Of a DNA stretch of 5,635 bases, positions 1 to 5,527 are shown piece after piece. The stretch is from a bacterium (GTDB lineage Bacteria; UBP15; UBA6099; DSWB01). The stretch covers positions 1 through 5,635 of the forward strand of contig JAGUYV010000042.1 in NCBI GenBank assembly GCA_020061125.1. The letters are read 5' to 3'. The notes beneath the pieces are model-generated. The model was not told the origin of the DNA. It made no database searches and saw only the letters and a list, made by a program, of their open reading frames with translations. Both the position numbers and the translations under genes were made by a program. Every line of letters starts with the position of its first letter. The first letter of the stretch is position 1.

Positions 1-2
1 CG

Positions 3-263
3 GGCGCGGACATTGCGCCCCTGGTGCGCCGGGTCGAGCGCCATGTGCAGGGCGTGCGCGCGCCCGTGAAAATCGCAATCATGGGTTGCCCGGTGAACGG
101 CCCGGGCGAGGCGCGCGAGGCTGATGTGGGCGCGGCTCTTGGCAGGGCCTCGGCTTCGATCTTCAAGAAGGGGCAGGTCATTAAAAAAGTGCCAAAAGAC
201 AAGCTCCTGCCCGAGTTGCTGCGTCACATTGACGACATCGTGCGGGAGGCGGAATCCCAATGA
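3..263 (+). CDS. ispG: 4-hydroxy-3-methylbut-2-enyl diphosphate synthase (IspG/GcpE), C-terminal fragment
   Basis: This is the last 86 residues of IspG, and the 5' part lies outside the window. IspG is a cytoplasmic [4Fe-4S] enzyme of the MEP isoprenoid pathway; it reductively opens methylerythritol cyclodiphosphate to give HMBPP. The reading frame is open from base 3 with no start of its own. The diagnostic motif MGCPVNGPGEAREADVG begins at base 81. Its Cys (87-89) and the Glu seven residues later (108-110) match the Cys and Glu that, in characterised bacterial IspG, complete cluster coordination; the other two Cys ligands would lie upstream. The tail (FKKGQVIKKVP, then a helix ending at the stop) is the usual IspG C-terminus, so this end looks intact. 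The TGA stop shares bases with the ATG of the next gene, which implies co-transcription and probably translational coupling. The identification is firm. Confidence 0.96.
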   Translation, partial: GADIAPLVRRVERHVQGVRAPVKIAIMGCPVNGPGEAREADVGAALGRASASIFKKGQVIKKVPKDKLLPELLRHIDDIVREAESQ

Positions 264-958
264 AACGAGCGTTTACGGCGATAGCAGTCATTCTGCTGGC
301 CGCGGCATTGCAGGCATGCGCGGCGCGCGCGGACGAGAACATCGCCCCGCGCTGCGAAATCACGGCCCAGCACCCGCTGCCGAACGCCCTGTGGACTCCG
401 GTGCAGGTTGCGGACGGCGAGACCGGACCGATTAAAGGCTGGCTTGCGTATTGGGGATCATCCGCGAAGCCGTGGATCCGCTTCAAGCTGCCTGCGCGCG
501 CAACCATTACCGGCATGGAGGTCATGCCCGCCACATTCCCGGAAACCGGGGCCAGCCGGTTCTCGCGCCCTCACCTTGTGACCCTGGAATTTTTCACGGG
601 CAAGAATTCCGAAAAGCTCGCGTTCGAGCTTTCCGACGACGAGCAGCGGTTCCAGACCATCGAGTTCGAGCCGCGCGAAGCCGATGAAATCATGATCACC
701 ATTGAAAGCGTGTACGCGGGCGGCGCGCGCATCAGCGATGTGACCGGGTTCCAGGAGGTGCGCATCTTCACGCCCGGCCCGGCCGCGCCCGGCGACGGAA
801 AATCCGCGCCGCCTCGGAATCCGGATGCGGATTCATTAAACTATGATGGCGCCGGGCAGGGCGCCGCCACAGGCACCCTGTCCAGCGAGGAAAAAGAAAT
901 CCTGGACCTTCTGCGCGCGCTCATCGAGAAGCTCGAACGCAGGTTCCTCCAGGACTGA
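260..958 (+). CDS. predicted lipoprotein with a discoidin (F5/8 type C)-like domain
   Basis: The product is 232 residues and exported. Residues 1-20 are a signal sequence (KR, hydrophobic stretch, then LQAC), giving a possible lipidated Cys20; Gln at -2 is not ideal, and signal peptidase I cleavage after ARA (24) is an alternative. Residues about 35-171 look like a galactose-binding/discoidin-type beta-sandwich: LWTPVQVADGETGPIKGWLA, then a WIRFKL strand, ITGMEVMPATF, and a final QEVRIF strand. Such domains usually bind glycans or surfaces. Residues 172-206 form a Pro/Gly/Asp-rich linker, and residues 207-230 (SSEEKEILDLLRALIEKLERRF) a single amphipathic helix that could form a short coiled coil. 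The ATG overlaps the ispG stop as ATGA, and GGGAGG at 244-249 serves as ribosome binding site with 10 bases spacing. The fold is inferred from pattern only. No catalytic residues are recognised, so a binding or structural role is more likely than an enzyme. Confidence 0.8.
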   Translation: MKRAFTAIAVILLAAALQACAARADENIAPRCEITAQHPLPNALWTPVQVADGETGPIKGWLAYWGSSAKPWIRFKLPARATITGMEVMPATFPETGASRFSRPHLVTLEFFTGKNSEKLAFELSDDEQRFQTIEFEPREADEIMITIESVYAGGARISDVTGFQEVRIFTPGPAAPGDGKSAPPRNPDADSLNYDGAGQGAATGTLSSEEKEILDLLRALIEKLERRFLQD

Positions 959-974
959 TCCGGGACAGACAGAC

Positions 975-1223
975 ATGGCATATTACGATTATGTGTGTGA
1001 AAAATGCGGCAAACAGTTCGAGATCCAGTGCGGGATCAACGACGACCGCAGCAATGTGAAATGCGCGCACTGCAAAAGCAAGAAGGTGCAGCGGCTCTTC
1101 AACGGCATCCAGCTCGGCGTGAAGAGCGAAGAGCCGTCCGGCTCGAAGATCGGCTACCGGGGCCGCGGCTCCAAACACGCCTGCGCCTCGTGTTCCTCGA
1201 AGAACTGCTCCACCTGCGGCTGA
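975..1223 (+). CDS. FmdB-family zinc-ribbon protein
   Basis: This is a small cytoplasmic protein of 82 residues. It opens with the FmdB hallmark MAYYDYVCEKCGKQFE. The Cys pairs C8/C11 and C30/C33 form a predicted zinc ribbon, with an extra Cys19 between them, followed by a basic VQRLF segment. A Lys/Gly/Ser-rich middle leads to a second Cys cluster at the very C-terminus (C70xxC73, C78xxC81), the tail typical of the CxxC-CxxC-Ser-rich FmdB subgroup. FmdB proteins were named from a regulator of formamidase/amidase genes, but the function of most family members is unknown. The frame stays open upstream to 843; I chose the ATG at 975 because homology begins there and it falls 16 bases after the previous stop. 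There is no good Shine-Dalgarno sequence (the preceding bases read CGGGACAGACAGAC), so expression may depend on readthrough from the upstream gene. It is the last gene of the plus-strand block. Confidence 0.92.
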   Translation: MAYYDYVCEKCGKQFEIQCGINDDRSNVKCAHCKSKKVQRLFNGIQLGVKSEEPSGSKIGYRGRGSKHACASCSSKNCSTCG

Positions 1224-1230
1224 AGCCGCA
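1215..1230. terminator. possible hairpin between convergent genes
   Basis: A perfect inverted repeat, TGCGGC-TGAA-GCCGCA, spans the stop codon of the FmdB gene and lies 32 bases beyond the stop of the convergent lipoprotein gene. It could fold as a 6-bp GC stem with a tetraloop and serve both strands. No T-run follows on either side, so it is not a canonical intrinsic terminator. The 39-base gap between the two genes (1224-1262) holds nothing better. Confidence 0.3.
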
Positions 1231-1262
1231 TTCCCCGAAAAGCAAATACCGTTCCGCGCCCG

Positions 1263-2219
1263 TCACCGCACGCGGTACGAGTTCACCACGGGATACAGCA
1301 TGGTCACGCGCGTGGTGTCCGATATCTTGAGCGCCATGGAGCTGGAGTCCACGGCCAGGGCCGCGCCCACAACTTTGAGGCCCGCGTCATAGTCCGCGCG
1401 CACCGTGGCCGGGTCGAAACGCCAGCACATCTGATTGTCTTTTTTCCTGAAATCCGCTTTCTTCGGGCCTTTGGAAGGAGCCAGGGCGCCTGCCAGGTCG
1501 GACGCGGGCATGAGGTCGCTGATGCTGAACGCGGGCACATGCCCGGCCAGCCAGCCGCTGGTGAGTTCGGTTTCGGTCTGCGACGGCTTGTAACGCACAT
1601 CGCGCGAGAACGCGATCACGCCGTACGCGAGCAGATCCGCGCCGATGTTGCGTCCGGGCTTGCCCGCAAGCTCCATGCACAGCATGATCTCGCGGCCGTA
1701 GTTGGCGGCCTGAACCGCGAGCACATCCAGGGCCGGGTCCAGGGCCGGGTCCTGCGTGTCCGCAACGAGCAGCATGCGCTCGCCGCCGGGCGGAACCTGG
1801 ATGGCGGCGTTGCCCCATGTGTCGGTCACGCTCACGGTGTACAGCACCTCGTCGCCGGCCGCGGCTTTGGGCAGCGCGGCTTCGTAAATGCCGTGGGTTT
1901 CGTCAATGAGTTTCATATCTGCGGTGGTCTTTTCCCCGCCCGGTTTCCACCAGGTGAGCTTCACGGACGCAACTTTGTAGGACACCATTCCGGTCCACGA
2001 GCCGGCCATGACGCGCACCACGGGCGTGTCGCCGGGCGCGGGGCGGAACGGGTACAAATTCACGCCGTAGATCTCGGGGGCGACCCAGCCGCCCATATCC
2101 GCGGCCTCGGGCCGCGCGTTCTCGATGAGTGAGCGGAACCACGCCATGGAGTCCTGGGCGCGGGCGCATGATGTGAAAAGGAGAATTGCGGCGCACAGCG
2201 CCAATAGCGTCTTCTTCAT
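1263..2219 (-). CDS. predicted lipoprotein of unknown function, coupled to the GH84 gene
   Basis: I do not recognise this 318-residue protein by name. Residues 1-18 are a signal sequence (MKK, hydrophobic core, FTSC) with possible lipidation at Cys18; cleavage after ARA (21) by signal peptidase I is the alternative. Residues about 66-145 look like an Ig/FnIII-type beta-sandwich, with a VSYKVASVKLTWWKPGG strand pair, GIYEAALPKAAAGDEVLYTV and the closing VTDTWGNAA turn common in such modules. From about 164 (LDVLAVQAANYGREIMLCME) to the end is a second, probably beta-rich domain that includes AYGVIAFSRDVRY and DNQMCWRFDP. No catalytic motif is visible. Its ATG overlaps the stop of the GH84 gene (ATGA), with GGGGGT about 8 bases upstream, so the two are probably translated together. 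This points to a shared extracytoplasmic job such as substrate binding or surface attachment, but that is inference. The gene is real: codon bias, signal peptide and coupling all agree. Confidence 0.85.
   Translation of the reverse strand: MKKTLLALCAAILLFTSCARAQDSMAWFRSLIENARPEAADMGGWVAPEIYGVNLYPFRPAPGDTPVVRVMAGSWTGMVSYKVASVKLTWWKPGGEKTTADMKLIDETHGIYEAALPKAAAGDEVLYTVSVTDTWGNAAIQVPPGGERMLLVADTQDPALDPALDVLAVQAANYGREIMLCMELAGKPGRNIGADLLAYGVIAFSRDVRYKPSQTETELTSGWLAGHVPAFSISDLMPASDLAGALAPSKGPKKADFRKKDNQMCWRFDPATVRADYDAGLKVVGAALAVDSSSMALKISDTTRVTMLYPVVNSYRVR
1726..1752. repeat. 12-bp tandem duplication inside the lipoprotein gene
   Basis: The unit CCAGGGCCGGGT occurs at 1727-1738 and again at 1739-1750, and the period extends one base left and two bases right. 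It is in frame and encodes DPALDPALD (residues 158-166 of the minus-strand lipoprotein), just between the two predicted domains. It looks like a recent small slippage duplication in a linker. Confidence 0.85.
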
Positions 2220-4000
2220 TTGTCCACACCCCCGATGGCATTGATCACGGCGTCGAGCGCGGCGGCGGTTTTGGCCTTGTCTTTCGCGGACAGCGCCGTT
2301 TCGAGAGCGTTGAGCGCGGCCTCGACTTTTTCAAAATAAGGTTCCGACACATTGGCGCGCACCTGCATGGACTTTCCGATCTCCGGGTTGTGCGCGCCGG
2401 CGTCAATGGTCTTGAGCTTCTCGGCTGTGGCGTTCATCTCGGCGCGGGTTTTTTGCAGCAGCGCGTCCGCGCCCTTGCCGCCCGCGTCACGCACCGCGAT
2501 CCACTGCTTCTCCTGCGGCGTGCGGTAGTCCGTGTCCAGGGTGTAATACCCCCGGAAGTGGTAGTAATCCTTATACAGCAGGAACTTGAACGCCTGCTCG
2601 TAACCGGGTTTGGCGTGCAGCGCGGCCAGGGCGTCCACCATTTTGTCCGGATCGTGCGCCGCGGGATTCCATGCGAACTGGGCCGTGGACGCGCACTGGA
2701 CCTGGCACATGGCCGGCTCGGACGCGCCCCCCACGCCCGGTATCGGGATCTCGCCGAACAGGTTGTACGGGTTCATGGTGAACTGCGTGGTGTATTTGTA
2801 GATGTCGGGCGTGCGGGCCACGAGCGGGAAGATGGATCCCCAGTTGTCGCCGAGCGAAGGTTGCCGTTTGTAGAACTCGATGAATTTTTTCATGTCCGCG
2901 GCGTCAATTTTGGGAGCGCCGATTTCCGCGCCGGTCCAGCCGATGTAGATTTCCGGATCGAGCTTCTCGACCAGGGAGCGGGTGTAATCCATGGGCCACA
3001 CGCCCGCGTAGATTTCGGGCACCATGACCGTGATCACATCCGGGTCGTAGGCTTTCAGCGCCTTGTGGAACCTGTTGGAGAGGAAGGCCTCGGCCTCGCC
3101 CAGATTGGCGAACTGCGCGCGGTCTTCGGGATGGTACATCATGCCCAGGGTGTCGTCGAAGGCGAGGATGAAATAGCGCACGCCGAGGCCCTGGAGCTGG
3201 CGCGCCTTGCGCATCAGAACCGCGAAATCCTCGTCCGACCCGTACGACACGCCCTGCGGCGGGGCCAGCACGAATCCGAACTGGATGTGATATTTGCGGC
3301 AGCGCTCGATGAGGCGCTTGAAATTGAACAGCTCGATGTCGTCGTACAGCTCGCGCCAGCTCCGGCGCATTTTGCGGTCGCCCTTGGGTCCGTACATGAA
3401 GGAATTGATCTTCACGCTGCCCATCCAGTCAATGACCCCGAGGCGGCCCTCGGTGTCCCACACGCCGTATGCGCCCTCGAACACGCCGCGCACCGGGAAC
3501 GCCGGGAAGTCCGTGATCTCGGCGCCGGTGAGCGCGATCATGCCCTTGTCCGTGTCGCGGTACAAGTGCTTGAAAGTCATGAGCGCGTAGAAGAACCCGT
3601 CCTCGCCGCAGGCCTTGACCGTTACGCCGCTCCCGCTCACGGTGAGGAAATAGGTCTGCAGCGCGGGGTCGTCCAGCATGGATTTTTTCTGGTAGGGCTT
3701 GAAGGAAACCTTCTCGCACTCCTTGACGGGCAGCCATGTGAGCGTGAAGGTGACGCCGCCCTCTTTTTCCTCGAAACCCCACTGGCCGAGGAATGATGCG
3801 TATTCATTCACCGTGGCCAGGGAAATGTTCTTGTCCGCGTTGATGGCGAAGGATTTGGCGGCCGCAGTTTCCGCCCTGAACGCGGCTTTCTGCGGTGTGG
3901 GGAAGAACGCGGGTTGCGCGGCCGTGCGCGCGGCCGCGGCGGATATGACGAACAGCAACATGGCTGCGAGCCTTGCGGCCCGTGCGGCGGTCGGGTTCAT
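2216..4000 (-). CDS. secreted GH84-type beta-N-acetylglucosaminidase (O-GlcNAcase/NagJ-like)
   Basis: The predicted enzyme has 594 residues, is exported, and should remove terminal beta-GlcNAc by the substrate-assisted GH84 mechanism. Residues 1 to about 24-28 are a Sec signal peptide. Residues about 30-165 resemble the GH20b-like alpha/beta domain found before the barrel (YFLTVSGSGVTVKACGEDGFFYALM, then FPAFPVRG). The catalytic barrel starts at RGVFEGAYG (171-179), continues with YGPKGD (203-208, Lys206 matching the substrate-binding Lys of GH84) and contains AFDDTLG with the catalytic pair Asp282/Asp283. It goes on with IGWTGAEI (353-360), TMNPY (408-412) and AWNP (443-446). Residues about 447-594 look mostly helical. 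An Asp conserved in characterised members five residues after the Asn of the WxN/DN loop is not obvious here (DNWGSIF, 385-391). I start at 4000, not at the upstream ATG (4087), because AGAGGAGG sits 6 bases before it and the signal peptide begins there. The substrate (bacterial envelope glycan, host glycoprotein or mucin) cannot be told. Confidence 0.93.
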   Translation of the reverse strand: MNPTAARAARLAAMLLFVISAAAARTAAQPAFFPTPQKAAFRAETAAAKSFAINADKNISLATVNEYASFLGQWGFEEKEGGVTFTLTWLPVKECEKVSFKPYQKKSMLDDPALQTYFLTVSGSGVTVKACGEDGFFYALMTFKHLYRDTDKGMIALTGAEITDFPAFPVRGVFEGAYGVWDTEGRLGVIDWMGSVKINSFMYGPKGDRKMRRSWRELYDDIELFNFKRLIERCRKYHIQFGFVLAPPQGVSYGSDEDFAVLMRKARQLQGLGVRYFILAFDDTLGMMYHPEDRAQFANLGEAEAFLSNRFHKALKAYDPDVITVMVPEIYAGVWPMDYTRSLVEKLDPEIYIGWTGAEIGAPKIDAADMKKFIEFYKRQPSLGDNWGSIFPLVARTPDIYKYTTQFTMNPYNLFGEIPIPGVGGASEPAMCQVQCASTAQFAWNPAAHDPDKMVDALAALHAKPGYEQAFKFLLYKDYYHFRGYYTLDTDYRTPQEKQWIAVRDAGGKGADALLQKTRAEMNATAEKLKTIDAGAHNPEIGKSMQVRANVSEPYFEKVEAALNALETALSAKDKAKTAAALDAVINAIGGVDK

Positions 4001-4006
4001 ATCGCG

Positions 4007-4014
4007 CCTCCTCT
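4007..4014 (-). promoter_or_regulatory. ribosome binding site of the GH84 gene
   Basis: On the minus strand this reads AGAGGAGG, a near-complete anti-16S match, 6 bases before the ATG at 4000. It is the strongest such site in the window. It decides the start against the in-frame ATG at 4087, which would lie inside the predicted -35 element. Confidence 0.85.
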
Positions 4015-4057
4015 GGTGGAATGGCCGCGCCGGGGCCTGCGCCTGGCGGGCATGCAC

Positions 4058-4087
4058 AGTATATCCAAAAACCGCGCGCGGGTTCAA
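4058..4087 (-). promoter_or_regulatory. sigma70-like promoter for the GH84 operon
   Basis: On the minus strand, TTGAAC (4087-4082) and TATACT (4063-4058) are separated by 18 bases. The -10 matches the consensus at 5 of 6 positions and the -35 at 4 of 6. Transcription would begin near 4051 and give a leader of about 50 bases containing the strong ribosome binding site. The spacer contains the palindrome CCGCGCGCGG (4072-4081) and a T-run. A small inverted repeat, GATTC-GGG-GAATC (4098-4110), lies just upstream of the -35 and could be an operator. Both palindromes are short and could be chance in GC-rich DNA. Confidence 0.55.
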
Positions 4088-4163
4088 TGTATCCGGGGAT
4101 TCGGGGAATCAGGGAACATGAATGTTAATAGCCGGCAAGGCGCAATTTCGTCGTGCACGGCCG

Positions 4164-4177
4164 GGTTTTTAAAAACC
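4164..4177. repeat. AT-rich palindrome in the msrAB-GH84 intergenic region
   Basis: GGTTTTTAAAAACC is a perfect 14-base palindrome, 41 bases beyond the msrAB stop and in strong base-composition contrast to its surroundings. A second perfect palindrome, TGGCGCGCGCCA, lies at 4203-4214, even closer to the stop. Together they may form the 3' end of the msrAB transcript, but neither gives a standard GC stem followed by a T-run. A protein-binding site is equally possible. Apart from these and the GH84 promoter and ribosome binding site, I see nothing in the 218-base gap (4001-4218). Confidence 0.35.
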
Positions 4178-4218
4178 GGATTGTGCGGGCAGGCGCTCAA
4201 GCTGGCGCGCGCCACGAT

Positions 4219-5322
4219 CTATTCAAAAAGGTGTTTGTATTCCCCGTAGCCCTCGCGCTCCAGATCTTCGGCGGGAATGAAGCGCATGGCGGCGGAGTTC
4301 ATGCAATAGCGCTTGCCCGTTGGCGAAGGGCCGTCGTCGAACACATGGCCCAGGTGCGAGTCCGCGTGCTTGCTGCGCACTTCCACGCGCGTCATGCCAA
4401 GGGATTCGTCCTCCTGCGTGACGATGTTTTCGGGCTTGAGCGGCCTGGTGAAACTGGGCCAGCCCGTGCCGCTGTCGTATTTATCCGTGCTTGCGAACAG
4501 CGGCTCGCCGCTCACCACATCCACATAGATCCCCGGCTTTTTGTTGTCCCAATATTCGTTGTTGAAGGGCGCTTCGGTGCCGTTCTGCTGCGTGACACGG
4601 TATTGCAGGTCCGAGAGCCTGCCGCGCAGGTCGCCGTCGGACGGGCGCGTGAAATTCTTGTCCCTGTCTCGGAACGGCGACTCCTTGACCTGGCACCATG
4701 CGCCCTCGATGTATCGGTCGCGGCCGGAGCCGAGCCGGTACGCCTTGTAGCGCTGCTCGCTCTTTTTGTAAAAGTCCTGATGGTAATCTTCGGCCTCGTA
4801 AAAAGCCTTGACCGGGAGAATTTCGGTCACAATGGGCTTGCTGAAAATGCCGGAATCATCGAGTTGCTTTCTGGATTTCTCGGCGAGCCGCTTCTGCTCC
4901 TCGTCGTGGTAAAAAATGGCGGTGGTGTAATGCCTGCCCCGGTCCACAAACTGGCCGCCCGCGTCCGTGGGGTCAATCTGCTTCCAGAAAACTTCGAGCA
5001 GTTGTTCGTATGTAACCCTGGAAGGATCGTAAATCACCTGGATGGCTTCCCGGTGGCCGGTCCGGCCCGAGGATACTTCGTCGTAAGTGGGGTCTTCCTC
5101 GGGACCGCCCGCGTAACCGGACAGCGCCTCGATCACCCCGTCGAGCTTCTCGAACGGCGGCTCCATGCACCAGAAGCAGCCTCCGGCGAATGTGGCTTTT
5201 GCGTAGTTTCCGCTTTTCATGGCTTTGACCTCTCCTTTTTCAGCGTGTCCCGTGCGCGTGCACCCGGACACAATTAAACCGAACACAAGAATTGCTGCAA
5301 TCTCCAGCGGCCGTTTCTTCAT
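4219..5322 (-). CDS. msrAB: lipoprotein-anchored methionine sulfoxide reductase MsrA-MsrB fusion
   Basis: The 367-residue fusion reduces both diastereomers of methionine sulfoxide in proteins: the MsrA domain S, the MsrB domain R. A signal sequence ends in the lipobox VSGC, giving lipidated Cys21 followed by Thr, so the enzyme is probably anchored in the outer membrane and faces the periplasm. The MsrA domain (about 42-197) carries [12 protein letters not shown] with catalytic Cys49 and nearby Cys52, plus EDYHQDFY (178-185). Cys210 in GAWCQ follows it. The MsrB domain (about 238-350) has [28 protein letters not shown] (283-291), [10 protein letters not shown] (319-328) and RYCMNS with catalytic Cys340. 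Both zinc CxxC pairs of MsrB are replaced (Asp268/Ser271, Ser317/Ala320), and the usual resolving-Cys position is Thr286. The start at 5322 is set by GGGAG 8 bases upstream and by the signal peptide; an in-frame ATG at 5406 adds 28 residues that do not look like a leader. There is no fused thioredoxin domain, unlike neisserial PilB. Confidence 0.96.
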   Translation of the reverse strand: MKKRPLEIAAILVFGLIVSGCTRTGHAEKGEVKAMKSGNYAKATFAGGCFWCMEPPFEKLDGVIEALSGYAGGPEEDPTYDEVSSGRTGHREAIQVIYDPSRVTYEQLLEVFWKQIDPTDAGGQFVDRGRHYTTAIFYHDEEQKRLAEKSRKQLDDSGIFSKPIVTEILPVKAFYEAEDYHQDFYKKSEQRYKAYRLGSGRDRYIEGAWCQVKESPFRDRDKNFTRPSDGDLRGRLSDLQYRVTQQNGTEAPFNNEYWDNKKPGIYVDVVSGEPLFASTDKYDSGTGWPSFTRPLKPENIVTQEDESLGMTRVEVRSKHADSHLGHVFDDGPSPTGKRYCMNSAAMRFIPAEDLEREGYGEYKHLFE

Positions 5323-5345
5323 GGCTATCACTCCCGTCCTTGACC

Positions 5346-5373
5346 ATGATAAACCCCGCCCCTGCACATACAA
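5346..5373 (-). promoter_or_regulatory. possible msrAB promoter
   Basis: On the minus strand, TATCAT (5351-5346) is a 5-of-6 match to the -10 consensus, with TTGTAT (5373-5368) 16 bases upstream as a poor -35 (only TTG matches). Transcription from here would leave a short leader of about 17 bases that still contains the GGGAG ribosome binding site. The weak -35 suggests a low basal promoter or one helped by an activator. Confidence 0.35.
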
Positions 5374-5487
5374 CACGCGCACTGGCCCCAAGAGTTTCCA
5401 CTCCAAAGCGGCTGCGAGGCGTCCGTGTTGTTTGGCGGAATTTTCGACAAAGCGTCGCGACTTGCATTTCGCGGATACAAGGCGTCA

Positions 5488-5501
5488 CCCGCATGCGCGG
5501 G
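5488..5501. repeat. GC-rich hairpin upstream of msrAB
   Basis: CCCGC-ATGC-GCGGG is a perfect 5-bp stem with a 4-base loop, in the 205-base gap between the edge gene and msrAB. On the minus strand its context reads GCATTCCCGCGCATGCGGGTGA, which resembles the short CATTCCCGC...GCGGG intergenic palindromes dispersed in many bacterial genomes. It lies 27 bases past the stop of the edge gene and could also serve as its terminator, although no T-run follows. The heptamer AGGCGTC occurs on either side of it (5480-5486 and 5516-5522) and a third time at 5417-5423. I see nothing else in the gap apart from the possible msrAB promoter and its ribosome binding site. Confidence 0.4.
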
Positions 5502-5527
5502 AATGCTCTCTTCCGAGGCGTCATTAA

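Noticed and set aside
843-974. Upstream extension of the FmdB gene
   Set aside because: The frame is open but overlaps the end of the lipoprotein gene in another frame, and family similarity begins exactly at the ATG at 975.
1539-2132. A 197-codon open frame on the plus strand
   Set aside because: It is antisense to the unknown lipoprotein gene. The minus-strand reading has a signal peptide, start coupling and coherent domains, and this one has none.
2186-3796. A 536-codon open frame on the plus strand
   Set aside because: It lies wholly antisense to the GH84 gene and the start of its partner. Its translation is His/Arg/Val-rich, with no recognisable domain, which is what the complement of a GC-rich gene gives.
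4001-4087. Longer N-terminus for the GH84 protein starting at 4087
   Set aside because: The extra 29 residues would precede a good signal peptide, and their start overlaps the predicted -35. The strong ribosome binding site at 4007-4014 points to 4000.
4152-4159. CGTGCACG palindrome
   Set aside because: It is too short to be meaningful in DNA this rich in G and C.
4153-5277. A 374-codon open frame on the plus strand
   Set aside because: It is antisense to msrAB, whose identity is certain. The composition is that of a shadow frame, and no ribosome binding site or domain is evident.
5323-5406. Longer N-terminus for MsrAB starting at 5406
   Set aside because: The added 28 residues do not resemble a leader, and they would bury the lipoprotein signal sequence. 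GGGAG at 5331-5335 supports the start at 5322.
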